Assembly (NCBI GenBank): GCA_001785175.1
Contig: MFSY01000083.1
Location: 1,485 to 7,250 of the forward strand
Source: Candidatus Muproteobacteria bacterium RIFCSPHIGHO2_01_FULL_65_16
GTDB lineage: Bacteria; Pseudomonadota; Gammaproteobacteria; Acidiferrobacterales; Sulfurifustaceae
Length of the DNA stretch: 5,766 bases
Direction of reading: 5' to 3'
The notes beneath the pieces are model-generated. The model was given only the letters and a program-made list of their open reading frames with translations. It made no database searches and had not been told where the DNA came from. The translations under genes and the position numbers were made by a program. The stretch's first letter is position 1; every line of letters begins with the position of its first letter. Below are positions 1 to 4,693 of the stretch, one piece after another.

Positions 1-294
1 CGCGGCCAGCACGCCCTTGTCCGCGCCGAGCCGGTATTCCGAGACCGCGAGCCGGCTATCGGGGCCGAGCTTCAGGACCGTGCCGTCCTCCATGTCAATC
101 TGGGCCGAGGCGTCGGCCCCGGTCTCGACGATGTCCTGCTCCTCGATCTCCACGCCCTGCTCGGCGGCCACGTACGCGTCGGCGCGCAGAAGCTGCACCG
201 CGCCGGCGGCCTGGGTGACGACGCCGACGCCGGCGAACGCCGGCGCACCGGCGCCGCCGGCCAGCCACAGCAGAAGGAGCAGGTGTCTTCGCAT
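1..294 (-). CDS. FecR-domain exported protein, N-terminal part (cut by window edge)
   Basis: The 98 visible residues begin with MRRH, a run of leucines and an Ala/Gly stretch ending in PAFA-G (about residues 1-21), a typical Sec signal peptide, so the product is exported. Residues 22-95 fit the FecR fold: a VGVVTQAAGAVQ strand, a middle EEQDIVETGADASAQ segment matching the family pattern of a Gly/Asp turn followed by 'T-G-x-x-(S/A)-x-A', then MEDGTVLKLGPDSRLAVSEY, matching 'DGs-l-l-p-S-l-l'. The start is supported by a GGAGG ribosome binding site (plus-strand 300-304) five bases upstream of the ATG. The fold binds or presents ligands in the periplasm; here there is no FecI-type sigma factor or TonB receptor in view, so a role in iron signalling should not be assumed. 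Many stand-alone FecR-domain proteins with signal peptides are of unknown function. The gene follows sspB on the same strand but lies 472 bp away behind repeats, so it probably has its own promoter. The C-terminal part is outside the window. Confidence 0.8.
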   Translation of the reverse strand, partial: MRRHLLLLLWLAGGAGAPAFAGVGVVTQAAGAVQLLRADAYVAAEQGVEIEEQDIVETGADASAQIDMEDGTVLKLGPDSRLAVSEYRLGADKGVLAA

Positions 295-337
295 CGCCGC
301 CTCCGGTCGCGGAAATCTTTAACTAACAATAGACTAA

Positions 338-362
338 AAACGCATTGACGAACGATGCGTTT
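338..362. repeat. 8-bp perfect inverted repeat in the leader of the FecR-like gene
   Basis: AAACGCAT (338-345) and ATGCGTTT (355-362) are perfect reverse complements around a 9-nt loop. It lies 44-68 bases upstream of the FecR-like start codon. Read on the minus strand, the second arm runs into a stretch of five T, so it could be a weak terminator or attenuator in the leader RNA; equally it could be an operator for a dimeric regulator. The sequence alone does not decide between these. Confidence 0.5.
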
Positions 363-389
363 ACTTTTCGGGCGCGTTTGTATTTCAAG

Positions 390-417
390 CGGGTAATCTT
401 GGTCGGGTAATCTTGGT
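390..417. repeat. Tandem duplication of a 14-bp unit
   Basis: CGGGTAATCTTGGT occurs twice back to back (390-403 and 404-417) without a mismatch. It lies about 95-125 bases upstream of the FecR-like start codon, in the region where an activator or repressor might bind. It may also be a simple slippage duplication. No ORF reads through it convincingly. Confidence 0.6.
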
Positions 418-485
418 GGTGGGTTCAAGATTCGAGGTTTTGGGGTCCCCGTATGACGCGCCCCACATAGGCTGAAACAATGGTT

Positions 486-516
486 TCACCGCGGAGGCGC
501 AGAGGCGCGGAGAAAA
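486..516 (+). repeat. Left copy of a 31-bp inverted box (8-bp periodic)
   Basis: This GC-rich box is repeated in inverted orientation at 653-683 with 29 of 31 bases matching. It has an internal period of eight: GCGGAGGC (491-498), GCAGAGGC (499-506), GCGGAGAA (507-514). Boxes of this 'CCGCGGAGGCGCAGAGGCGC' style are familiar to me as dispersed intergenic repeats in proteobacterial genomes. No target-site duplication is visible outside the pair, so calling it the terminal repeat of a MITE is unproven. Confidence 0.6.
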
Positions 517-518
517 TA

Positions 519-566
519 AGCTATCAGCTGTCAGCGGTCAGCTAAATGAGCGATCAGCTGTCAGGG
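519..566 (-). repeat. Degenerate heptanucleotide array, left (minus orientation)
   Basis: Read on the minus strand this stretch resolves into seven-base units: CCTGAC (partial), AGCTGAT, CGCTCAT, a TT interruption, AGCTGAC, CGCTGAC, AGCTGAT, AGCT. The same unit family occurs on the plus strand at 696-728. The segment 519-543 matches the reverse complement of 696-720 at 23 of 25 positions. This is a short-sequence tandem repeat with no sign of coding. Confidence 0.6.
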
Positions 567-606
567 CAAGATGTGTGCTTTTCTGGGGGCCCGGCCCTCA
601 CCCCTG

Positions 607-632
607 CCCTCTCCCGCAGGGAGAGGGGTTTT
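607..632 (+). repeat. GC-rich hairpin followed by TTTT (REP-like or terminator-like)
   Basis: CCCTCTCCC (607-615) pairs perfectly with GGGAGAGGG (619-627) around a GCA loop and is followed by G and TTTT (629-632). It has the form of an intrinsic terminator for plus-strand transcription, but no plus-strand gene ends here and both neighbouring genes run on the minus strand. The surrounding text (GGCCCTCACCCC at 593-604, then the hairpin) resembles dispersed REP-like elements seen in many proteobacteria, so I favour a repeat over a functional terminator. Confidence 0.55.
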
Positions 633-652
633 AAAGTCCATCTCCCGCTGCC

Positions 653-683
653 TTTTCTCCGCGCCTCCGCGCCTCTGCGGTGA
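653..683 (-). repeat. Right copy of the 31-bp inverted box
   Basis: Reverse complement of 486-516 with two mismatches, both transitions that swap the GCAGAGGC-type and GCGGAGGC-type octamers inside the box. With the left copy it encloses 136 bp holding the left heptad array and the hairpin, giving a 198-bp unit with 31-bp inverted ends. Confidence 0.6.
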
Positions 684-695
684 TAATCCTGCTTC

Positions 696-728
696 AGCTG
701 ATCGCTGATAGCTGATAGCTGACAGCTT
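696..728 (+). repeat. Heptanucleotide array, right (plus orientation)
   Basis: Four uninterrupted seven-base units: AGCTGAT (696-702), CGCTGAT (703-709), AGCTGAT (710-716), AGCTGAC (717-723), then a partial AGCTT. It is the inverted counterpart of the left array. The array lies 39 bp beyond the sspB stop codon, in untranslated sequence. Confidence 0.7.
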
Positions 729-748
729 ATTTCTTGTATATCGTACGG

Positions 749-767
749 GCGCGAGGAAGGCTCGCGC
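749..767 (-). terminator. Hairpin at the end of sspB, possible ssp operon terminator
   Basis: GCGCGAG (749-755) pairs perfectly with CTCGCGC (761-767) around a five-base loop. The last base of the sspB TAG stop codon is part of the stem. There is no T-run after the stem on the minus strand, so it is not a classical intrinsic terminator. It could act as an RNA 3'-end stabiliser or be a short REP element. Confidence 0.4.
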
Positions 768-1174
768 TACTTGACGATCCGGAGGGTCGGGCCCTTGCTC
801 TGCGGCTGTTTCGGCGCCGGGGCGGGCGCGGCGTCCGCCGTCGGCTCCCGCGGCGGCGCCGTGGCCTTCCCTTCCGGGAACGACACGCCCTGCCCGTTCT
901 CGTGGGCGTACACGGCGAGCACGGCGGCGATCGGCAGCGCCACCGGCAGGCTCCGGCCGACGAAGCGGGCGTGGAACCGCAGACAGTCGCGGTCCAGATC
1001 GAAATGCTGGATCGCGCGCGGATGGACGTTGAGGACGATGCGGCCGTTGTTCACGAACGCGGCCGGGACGGCCACGCCCGGAACGGTCGCGTCCACCAGC
1101 AGGTGCGGCGTCAGGCCGCTGTCCATGGCCCAGTCACGGACGGCGCGCACCAGATATGATTTAAGCTCATGCAT
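767..1174 (-). CDS. sspB: SspB, ClpXP protease specificity-enhancing adaptor
   Basis: SspB is a cytoplasmic dimeric adaptor that binds the ssrA degradation tag on products of stalled ribosomes and delivers them to the ClpXP protease. The 135-residue product has the conserved core at about residues 1-103, with LTPHLLVDATVPGVAVP (21-37), NNGRIVLNVHPRA (42-54), LRFHARF (65-71) and LPIAAVLAVYAHENG (80-94), all closely matching E. coli SspB. An Ala/Pro-rich linker (104-128) follows, and the protein ends in LRIVK (131-135), the ClpX-binding tail (LRVVK in E. coli). The acidic linker of the E. coli protein is replaced by this Ala/Pro-rich one, making the protein shorter (about 165 residues in E. coli). 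The ATG lies four bases after the sspA stop codon and has only a weak ribosome binding site, so translation is probably coupled to sspA. Overlapping plus-strand reading frames are shadows. Confidence 0.95.
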   Translation of the reverse strand: MHELKSYLVRAVRDWAMDSGLTPHLLVDATVPGVAVPAAFVNNGRIVLNVHPRAIQHFDLDRDCLRFHARFVGRSLPVALPIAAVLAVYAHENGQGVSFPEGKATAPPREPTADAAPAPAPKQPQSKGPTLRIVK

Positions 1175-1178
1175 GGCG

Positions 1179-1814
1179 TCAGGATTTCGGGCGCAGTTCC
1201 CGTTCCGCCTCGGTCAGGCTCAGCTTGAACGACTTGCGCGCGAACAACCGCTCCTCGGCGTACTCGATGATGGATTTCGCCTGGCGCGGCAGGTCTATGC
1301 CGTAATGATCCAGGCGCCACAGTATCGGCGCGAGCGAGCAGTCCACGAGGGAGAATTCATCGCCCAGGATGAATGGCTGGTCCTTGAAGACCGGCGAGAT
1401 CACGGTGAGGCCGTCGCGGACGACGTTGCGCGCGCGCTGCGCCGCCTTCCGGTCCGGCCCCGTGATCTCGGGCAGCAGGCTGTACCAGTCGCGGTCGAAG
1501 CGCATGAGCATGAGGCGCGCCTTGGCGCGCGACACCGGGTCCACCGGCATGAGCGGCGGGTGCGGCAGGCGCTCGTCCAGGTACTCGTTGATGATGTTCG
1601 ATTCGTACAGCACCAGGTCCCGGTCCACCATCGTCGGCACCTGGTTGTAGGGATTGAGATCGGCGAGCTCGCGCGGCTTCCGGTCCGGGTCAACCTCGAT
1701 GATCTGGCATTCGATGTCCTTCTCGAACAGGACGATGCGGGTGCGATGGCTGTATGGGTCGTTGGACCCGGAATAAAGAGTCATGACCGGTTTCCGGTTT
1801 GTGGGAATCGCCAT
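1179..1814 (-). CDS. sspA: SspA, stringent starvation protein A (RNA polymerase-associated, GST-like fold)
   Basis: SspA binds RNA polymerase and reshapes transcription in starvation and acid stress; it has a glutathione-S-transferase fold but is not known as an active transferase. The 211-residue product has the thioredoxin-like N-terminal domain (about 10-85; MTLYSGSNDPYSHRTRIVLFEK, then DLNPYNQVPTMVDRDLVLYES) and the helical C-terminal domain (about 90-205; DEFSLVDCSLAPILWRL, SLTEAEREL). The P84-H85-P86 surface patch, needed for E. coli SspA activity, is at the same numbering here. An ATG also occurs at 1820, two codons upstream, but 1814 is preferred: it has a GGAG ribosome binding site seven bases upstream, while the earlier ATG lies almost on that site, and the 1814 start aligns with the E. 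coli N-terminus. It is followed by sspB after a 4-bp gap, and preceded by petC 80 bp upstream, the usual beta/gamma-proteobacterial order. Confidence 0.96.
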   Translation of the reverse strand: MAIPTNRKPVMTLYSGSNDPYSHRTRIVLFEKDIECQIIEVDPDRKPRELADLNPYNQVPTMVDRDLVLYESNIINEYLDERLPHPPLMPVDPVSRAKARLMLMRFDRDWYSLLPEITGPDRKAAQRARNVVRDGLTVISPVFKDQPFILGDEFSLVDCSLAPILWRLDHYGIDLPRQAKSIIEYAEERLFARKSFKLSLTEAERELRPKS

Positions 1815-1848
1815 CCGCATTCTCCGCTACTCGATGCCCAAAGTGCAA

Positions 1849-1867
1849 AGGGGGCGTAGCGCCCCCT
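1849..1867 (-). terminator. GC hairpin between petC and sspA, possible weak terminator
   Basis: AGGGGGCG (1849-1856) pairs with CGCCCCCT (1860-1867) around a three-base loop, an 8-bp perfect stem 28 bases beyond the petC stop codon. On the minus strand it is followed by only TTT, so termination would be partial. It may separate petABC from sspAB or allow read-through at lower level. The gap 1815-1894 shows no convincing -10/-35 pair for a separate sspA promoter. Confidence 0.45.
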
Positions 1868-1894
1868 CTGCGGTGTCGCCACTGCAAAAATGGC

Positions 1895-2620
1895 TTAGTG
1901 TATGTCTTTCCAGTATTCCCGCTTCAGCAGATAGGCGAAGACCAGGAAGACCGCGAGAAAGATCAGCACCAGTATCCCGAGGCGGTAACGCACGAGCCTC
2001 GCCGGCTCGCCCAGGTACACCATGAAATTGGTGAGGTCGCGCATGGCGTCATTATACTGCTTTTCGCCCATGGTGCCTGGGCGTTGCAGCTCGAATTTCT
2101 CGAACTTCGCCACGCCGTGCTCGGTCTTGAACACCGCGCGCTGGTGGCCCTGCCACTCGTACAGCACGTGCGGCATGGCCACGTTCGGGAACACCGTGTT
2201 GTTCCAGCCGGAGGGGCTCTTGTCGTCGCGGTAGAAGCTGCGCAGGTAGGTATAGATCCATTCCGGCCCGCGCGCGCGCGAGATCACCGTGAGATCGGGC
2301 GGCGCCACGCCGAACCATTTTTTGGCGTCGTCGCGCGGCATGACCGCCTTCATCAGGTCGCCGACCTTGTCCGCGGCGAACAGGAGGTTTTCCTGCACCA
2401 GCTCGTCGGAGAGGCCGAGGTCGTGCCCCATGCGGTTGTAGCGCATGTACGACGCGCTGTGGCACGACAGGCAATAGTTCACGAAGATGCGCGCGCCGTT
2501 TTGCAGCGAGGTCTTGTCGTGCAGGTCTATATCCACCGGATCGAGCTTGACGCCCGTGCCGGACGCCGGCGCGGCCGTCGGCATGACGGCGAGCAGAAAC
2601 AGCATCAGGATCTTCTTCAT
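1895..2620 (-). CDS. petC: Cytochrome c1 subunit of the cytochrome bc1 complex
   Basis: This periplasm-facing c-type cytochrome takes electrons from the Rieske protein and passes them to soluble or membrane cytochrome c. The 241-residue product has a signal peptide (residues 1-20, MKKILMLFLLAVMPTAAPAS), the covalent heme site CLSCH (50-54), the conserved VAPPDL (105-110), the segment NVAMPHVLYEW (146-156) whose Met149 is the expected sixth heme ligand, and one C-terminal membrane anchor (about 213-232) ending in KREYWKDIH. These features and the length fit bacterial cytochrome c1. Its ATG overlaps the petB stop codon (ATGA), with a GGTGA ribosome binding site seven bases upstream, so translation is coupled to petB. 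It is the last gene of petABC. Apart from the usual absence of the long mitochondrial insertions, nothing is missing. Confidence 0.97.
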   Translation of the reverse strand: MKKILMLFLLAVMPTAAPASGTGVKLDPVDIDLHDKTSLQNGARIFVNYCLSCHSASYMRYNRMGHDLGLSDELVQENLLFAADKVGDLMKAVMPRDDAKKWFGVAPPDLTVISRARGPEWIYTYLRSFYRDDKSPSGWNNTVFPNVAMPHVLYEWQGHQRAVFKTEHGVAKFEKFELQRPGTMGEKQYNDAMRDLTNFMVYLGEPARLVRYRLGILVLIFLAVFLVFAYLLKREYWKDIH

Positions 2621-3870
2621 TTAAAGGTCACCCTGTCCGGCACCGGTTTGGTCTTGTCGAGCCAGGTGTACAGCGGCATCAGCAGGAAAAAGGCGAAGTA
2701 CAGGATCGTGCCGATCTGCGCCCAGTAGACGTTCTTGAACAGGAGCAGGCTCACGTCCTGTGGGCTCTTGGTGCCGAGGTAGCCCAGGATGACGAAGTTG
2801 ACAGCGAAGATCGCCAGCGCCGTCTTGTACATCCAGCCGCGGTAGCGGATGGACTTCACCGGCGAGCGATCGAGCCACGGCAGGAAGAAGAACAGCACGA
2901 TGGCGAGCCCCATGAAGGTCACGCCCCAGAGCTTGGCCGGGATCCAGAGGAAATTGACCGTGTTCGCACGCAGGATCGAGTAGTACGGCGTGAAGTACCA
3001 CAGCGGCTTGATGTCGGGCGGCGTCTGCAGGATGTTCGCCGGCACGAAGTTGTCGTGCTCGAGGAACCAGCCGCCCATCTCCGGCGCGAAGAACATGGCG
3101 GCGCTGAAGACCATCAGGAACACCGCCACGCCGACGGTGTCCTTTACCGTGTAGTAGGGATGAAACGGGATGCCGTCGAGCGGAATGCCGTCCGGGCCCT
3201 TCTTTTTCTTGATCTCGACGCCGTCCGGGTTGTTGGAGCCGACCTTGTGCAGCGCCACGATGTGCACGAACACCAGCCCGACCAGCACCAGCGGGATGGC
3301 GACCACGTGGAAGGCGAAGAAGCGGTTCAACGTCGCATCCGATATCACGAAGTCGCCGCGGACCCACTCGGCGAGCGGCGGCCCGATGAGGGGCACGGCG
3401 TCGAACAGCGAGATGATCACCTGCGCGCCCCAGTAGGACATGTTGCCCCAGGGCAGCAGGTAGCCCATGAACGCCTCGGCCATGAGCGCGACGTAGAGCA
3501 CCATGCCGATGATCCACAGCAGCTCGCGCGGGCCCTTGAACGAGCCGTACAGCAGCGCCCGGAACATGTGCAGGTAGATCACGATGAAGAACATCGAGGC
3601 GCCGGTGGAGTGCATGTAGCGGATGAGCCAGCCCCAATCCACGTCGCGCATGATGTACTCGACCGAGGCAAAGGCGAGCCCCGTGTCCGGCTTGTAGTGC
3701 ATGGTGAGGAAAATGCCGGTCAGGATCTGGATGACCAGCGCCAGCAGCGCGAGCGAGCCGAAGTAGTACCAGAAATTGAAATTCTTCGGGGCGTAGTACT
3801 CGGCGAGGTGTTCCTTCCAGACCTTGGTCAGGGGGAAACGGTCGTCGAACCAGGCAAGGAGCTTTTGCAT
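2617..3870 (-). CDS. petB: Cytochrome b subunit of the cytochrome bc1 complex
   Basis: This membrane protein carries hemes bL and bH and both quinone sites of the bc1 complex. The 417-residue product is a full-length single-chain cytochrome b with about eight membrane helices, not a split b6/subunit IV. Expected heme ligands are His87 and His101 (RYMHSTGAS, YLHMFR) and His188 and His203 (FFAFHVV, FVHIVALH); GSNNPDG (211-217) follows as in other cytochromes b. GYLLPWGNMSYWGAQV (136-151) is the conserved helix C/cd region of the Qo site. The usual PEWY motif reads PLWY (289-292), followed by FTPYYSILRA. Thirteen residues separate the first His pair and fourteen the second. A KKKKGPDG loop (221-228) lies between helices D and E. 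A strong AAGGAG ribosome binding site (plus-strand 3878-3883) precedes the ATG, which shares one base with the petA stop (TGATG). The downstream petC start overlaps its stop. Overlapping long plus-strand frames are shadows. Confidence 0.98.
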   Translation of the reverse strand: MQKLLAWFDDRFPLTKVWKEHLAEYYAPKNFNFWYYFGSLALLALVIQILTGIFLTMHYKPDTGLAFASVEYIMRDVDWGWLIRYMHSTGASMFFIVIYLHMFRALLYGSFKGPRELLWIIGMVLYVALMAEAFMGYLLPWGNMSYWGAQVIISLFDAVPLIGPPLAEWVRGDFVISDATLNRFFAFHVVAIPLVLVGLVFVHIVALHKVGSNNPDGVEIKKKKGPDGIPLDGIPFHPYYTVKDTVGVAVFLMVFSAAMFFAPEMGGWFLEHDNFVPANILQTPPDIKPLWYFTPYYSILRANTVNFLWIPAKLWGVTFMGLAIVLFFFLPWLDRSPVKSIRYRGWMYKTALAIFAVNFVILGYLGTKSPQDVSLLLFKNVYWAQIGTILYFAFFLLMPLYTWLDKTKPVPDRVTFK

Positions 3871-4472
3871 CAGGCGGCTCCTTTATTCTTGTCTTCGCCG
3901 ATCAGGATGCGCGTGTCGCTCAGGTACATGTGCGGCGGCACCACGAGGTTGCGCGGGGCCGGGACGTTCTTGAACACGCGCCCGGCGAGATCGAACTTGG
4001 AGCCGTGACAGGGGCAGAAGAACCCGCCGGGCCAGTCCTCGCCCAGGCCCGAGGCCGGTCCGGCCGCCAGACGCTTGTCGGGCGAGCAGCCGAGGTGGGT
4101 GCAAATGCCGACCACGATCATGATCTCGGGCTTGAGCGAGCGCGTGGGGTTCTTGGCGTAGGCCGGCTGCTGGTCGGTGACCTCGGACTTGGGATCCACG
4201 AGCTGCGGCTCGACCTGCGGCAGCAGCTTGAGCATCTCCGGCGTGCGGCGCAGGATCCAGACCGGCTTGCCGCGCCACTCCTCGGTCAGCAACTGCCCGA
4301 GCTCGAGCTTGCTGATGTCCACCTCGACCGGGGCGCCGGCGGCGCGGGCGCGCGCGCTCGGGGCCATGCTCGCCACGAAGGGAACGGCCGCGTACACGCT
4401 GCCGACCAGCCCCAGGCCGGTGGTTATGGCCAACAGCCGCCGGCGGCGCGGATCAACGCCTTCTTCACTCAT
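3870..4472 (-). CDS. petA: Rieske [2Fe-2S] iron-sulfur subunit of the cytochrome bc1 complex
   Basis: The Rieske protein accepts one electron from ubiquinol at the Qo site and shuttles it to cytochrome c1. The 200-residue product has an Arg-rich start (DPRRRRLLAITTG, 7-19) and one hydrophobic helix (about 14-37) which fits a twin-arginine signal-anchor, the usual export route for folded Rieske proteins. An Ala/Arg-rich hinge (38-48) leads to the soluble domain. The cluster ligands lie in CTHLGC (124-129) and CPCHGS (153-158): Cys124, His126, Cys153, His156, with Cys129 and Cys155 for the disulfide. The 23 residues between the two boxes exceed the roughly 13-14 of mitochondrial forms, as I recall for other gammaproteobacteria. 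The C-terminal PAPRNLVVPP (171-180) is the conserved Pro loop. It is first in petABC; its stop overlaps the petB start by one base. A G-rich but imperfect ribosome binding site precedes the ATG. Confidence 0.97.
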   Translation of the reverse strand: MSEEGVDPRRRRLLAITTGLGLVGSVYAAVPFVASMAPSARARAAGAPVEVDISKLELGQLLTEEWRGKPVWILRRTPEMLKLLPQVEPQLVDPKSEVTDQQPAYAKNPTRSLKPEIMIVVGICTHLGCSPDKRLAAGPASGLGEDWPGGFFCPCHGSKFDLAGRVFKNVPAPRNLVVPPHMYLSDTRILIGEDKNKGAA

Positions 4473-4540
4473 GGGGCCCCCTGTTCACAATTGCTGCAAG
4501 CACTGCGATTTTGGAATTTTTTAGTAAACTGAATCGGTCT

Positions 4541-4570
4541 GATATATTTGGCGTCTGCGTGCCGGATCAA
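4541..4570 (-). promoter_or_regulatory. Candidate sigma-70 promoter for petABC
   Basis: On the minus strand TTGATC (4565-4570) and TATATC (4541-4546) are 18 bases apart, each matching four of six consensus bases. The -10 box lies about 70 bases upstream of the petA ATG, leaving a moderate leader. Found by eye only. Confidence 0.3.
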
Positions 4571-4584
4571 ACGGCGGCGTTAGC

Positions 4585-4611
4585 ATCGTATAAAGGGGCT
4601 GTCTTAGTCAA
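4585..4611 (-). promoter_or_regulatory. Alternative sigma-70 promoter for petABC
   Basis: On the minus strand TTGACT (4606-4611, five of six bases) and TACGAT (4585-4590, four of six) are separated by 15 bases, shorter than the optimal 17. The good -35 box makes it worth noting, but the spacing makes it a weaker choice overall. Confidence 0.22.
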
Positions 4612-4693
4612 GAATTGCGCGCGCCACGCCTATAAGAACCCCTCAGATAGTATCAGGGTTAAAACCCGGTAAGCCATATTAGCAATTAGTGAA

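Larger units (their letters stand above)
4473..4693. other. Divergent intergenic region between petA and the AlgW/DegS-like gene
   Basis: This 221-bp stretch is more AT-rich than its surroundings and must hold promoters for petABC (minus) and for the protease gene (plus). Candidate petA promoters are listed separately. On the plus strand TATAAA (4589-4594) and TATAAG (4631-4636) resemble -10 boxes, but neither has a recognisable -35 partner, and I see no GAACTT-type sigma-E box. No structural RNA or short gene is supported. Confidence 0.6.

Noticed and set aside
72..428. Minus-strand 118-codon open frame
   Set aside because: It overlaps the FecR-like gene in another frame, starts inside the tandem repeat region and gives Arg/Pro/Ser-rich text without domains; the 294-to-1 frame has a signal peptide, ribosome binding site and FecR motifs.
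607..632. Intrinsic terminator for a plus-strand transcript
   Set aside because: The hairpin and T-run fit, but no plus-strand gene ends here; a dispersed repeat explains it better.
486..728. CRISPR array
   Set aside because: The repeats are inverted, only seven bases long in the arrays, and not separated by spacers of regular length.
771..1859. Plus-strand 362-codon open frame
   Set aside because: It is antisense to sspB and sspA, both of which match known families end to end; no domain is seen in the plus-strand product.
1799..2728. Plus-strand 309-codon open frame whose start reads CPKC...CRHC, like a zinc ribbon
   Set aside because: It lies opposite petC for almost its whole length, the Cys pairs fall in the petC-sspA spacer and its hairpin, and the rest is a His/Arg/Val-rich translation typical of an antisense shadow in GC-rich DNA.
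3055..4008. Plus-strand 317-codon open frame, rich in His, Asp and Glu
   Set aside because: It is antisense to petB and the end of petA; the composition is a by-product of codon bias on the true strand.
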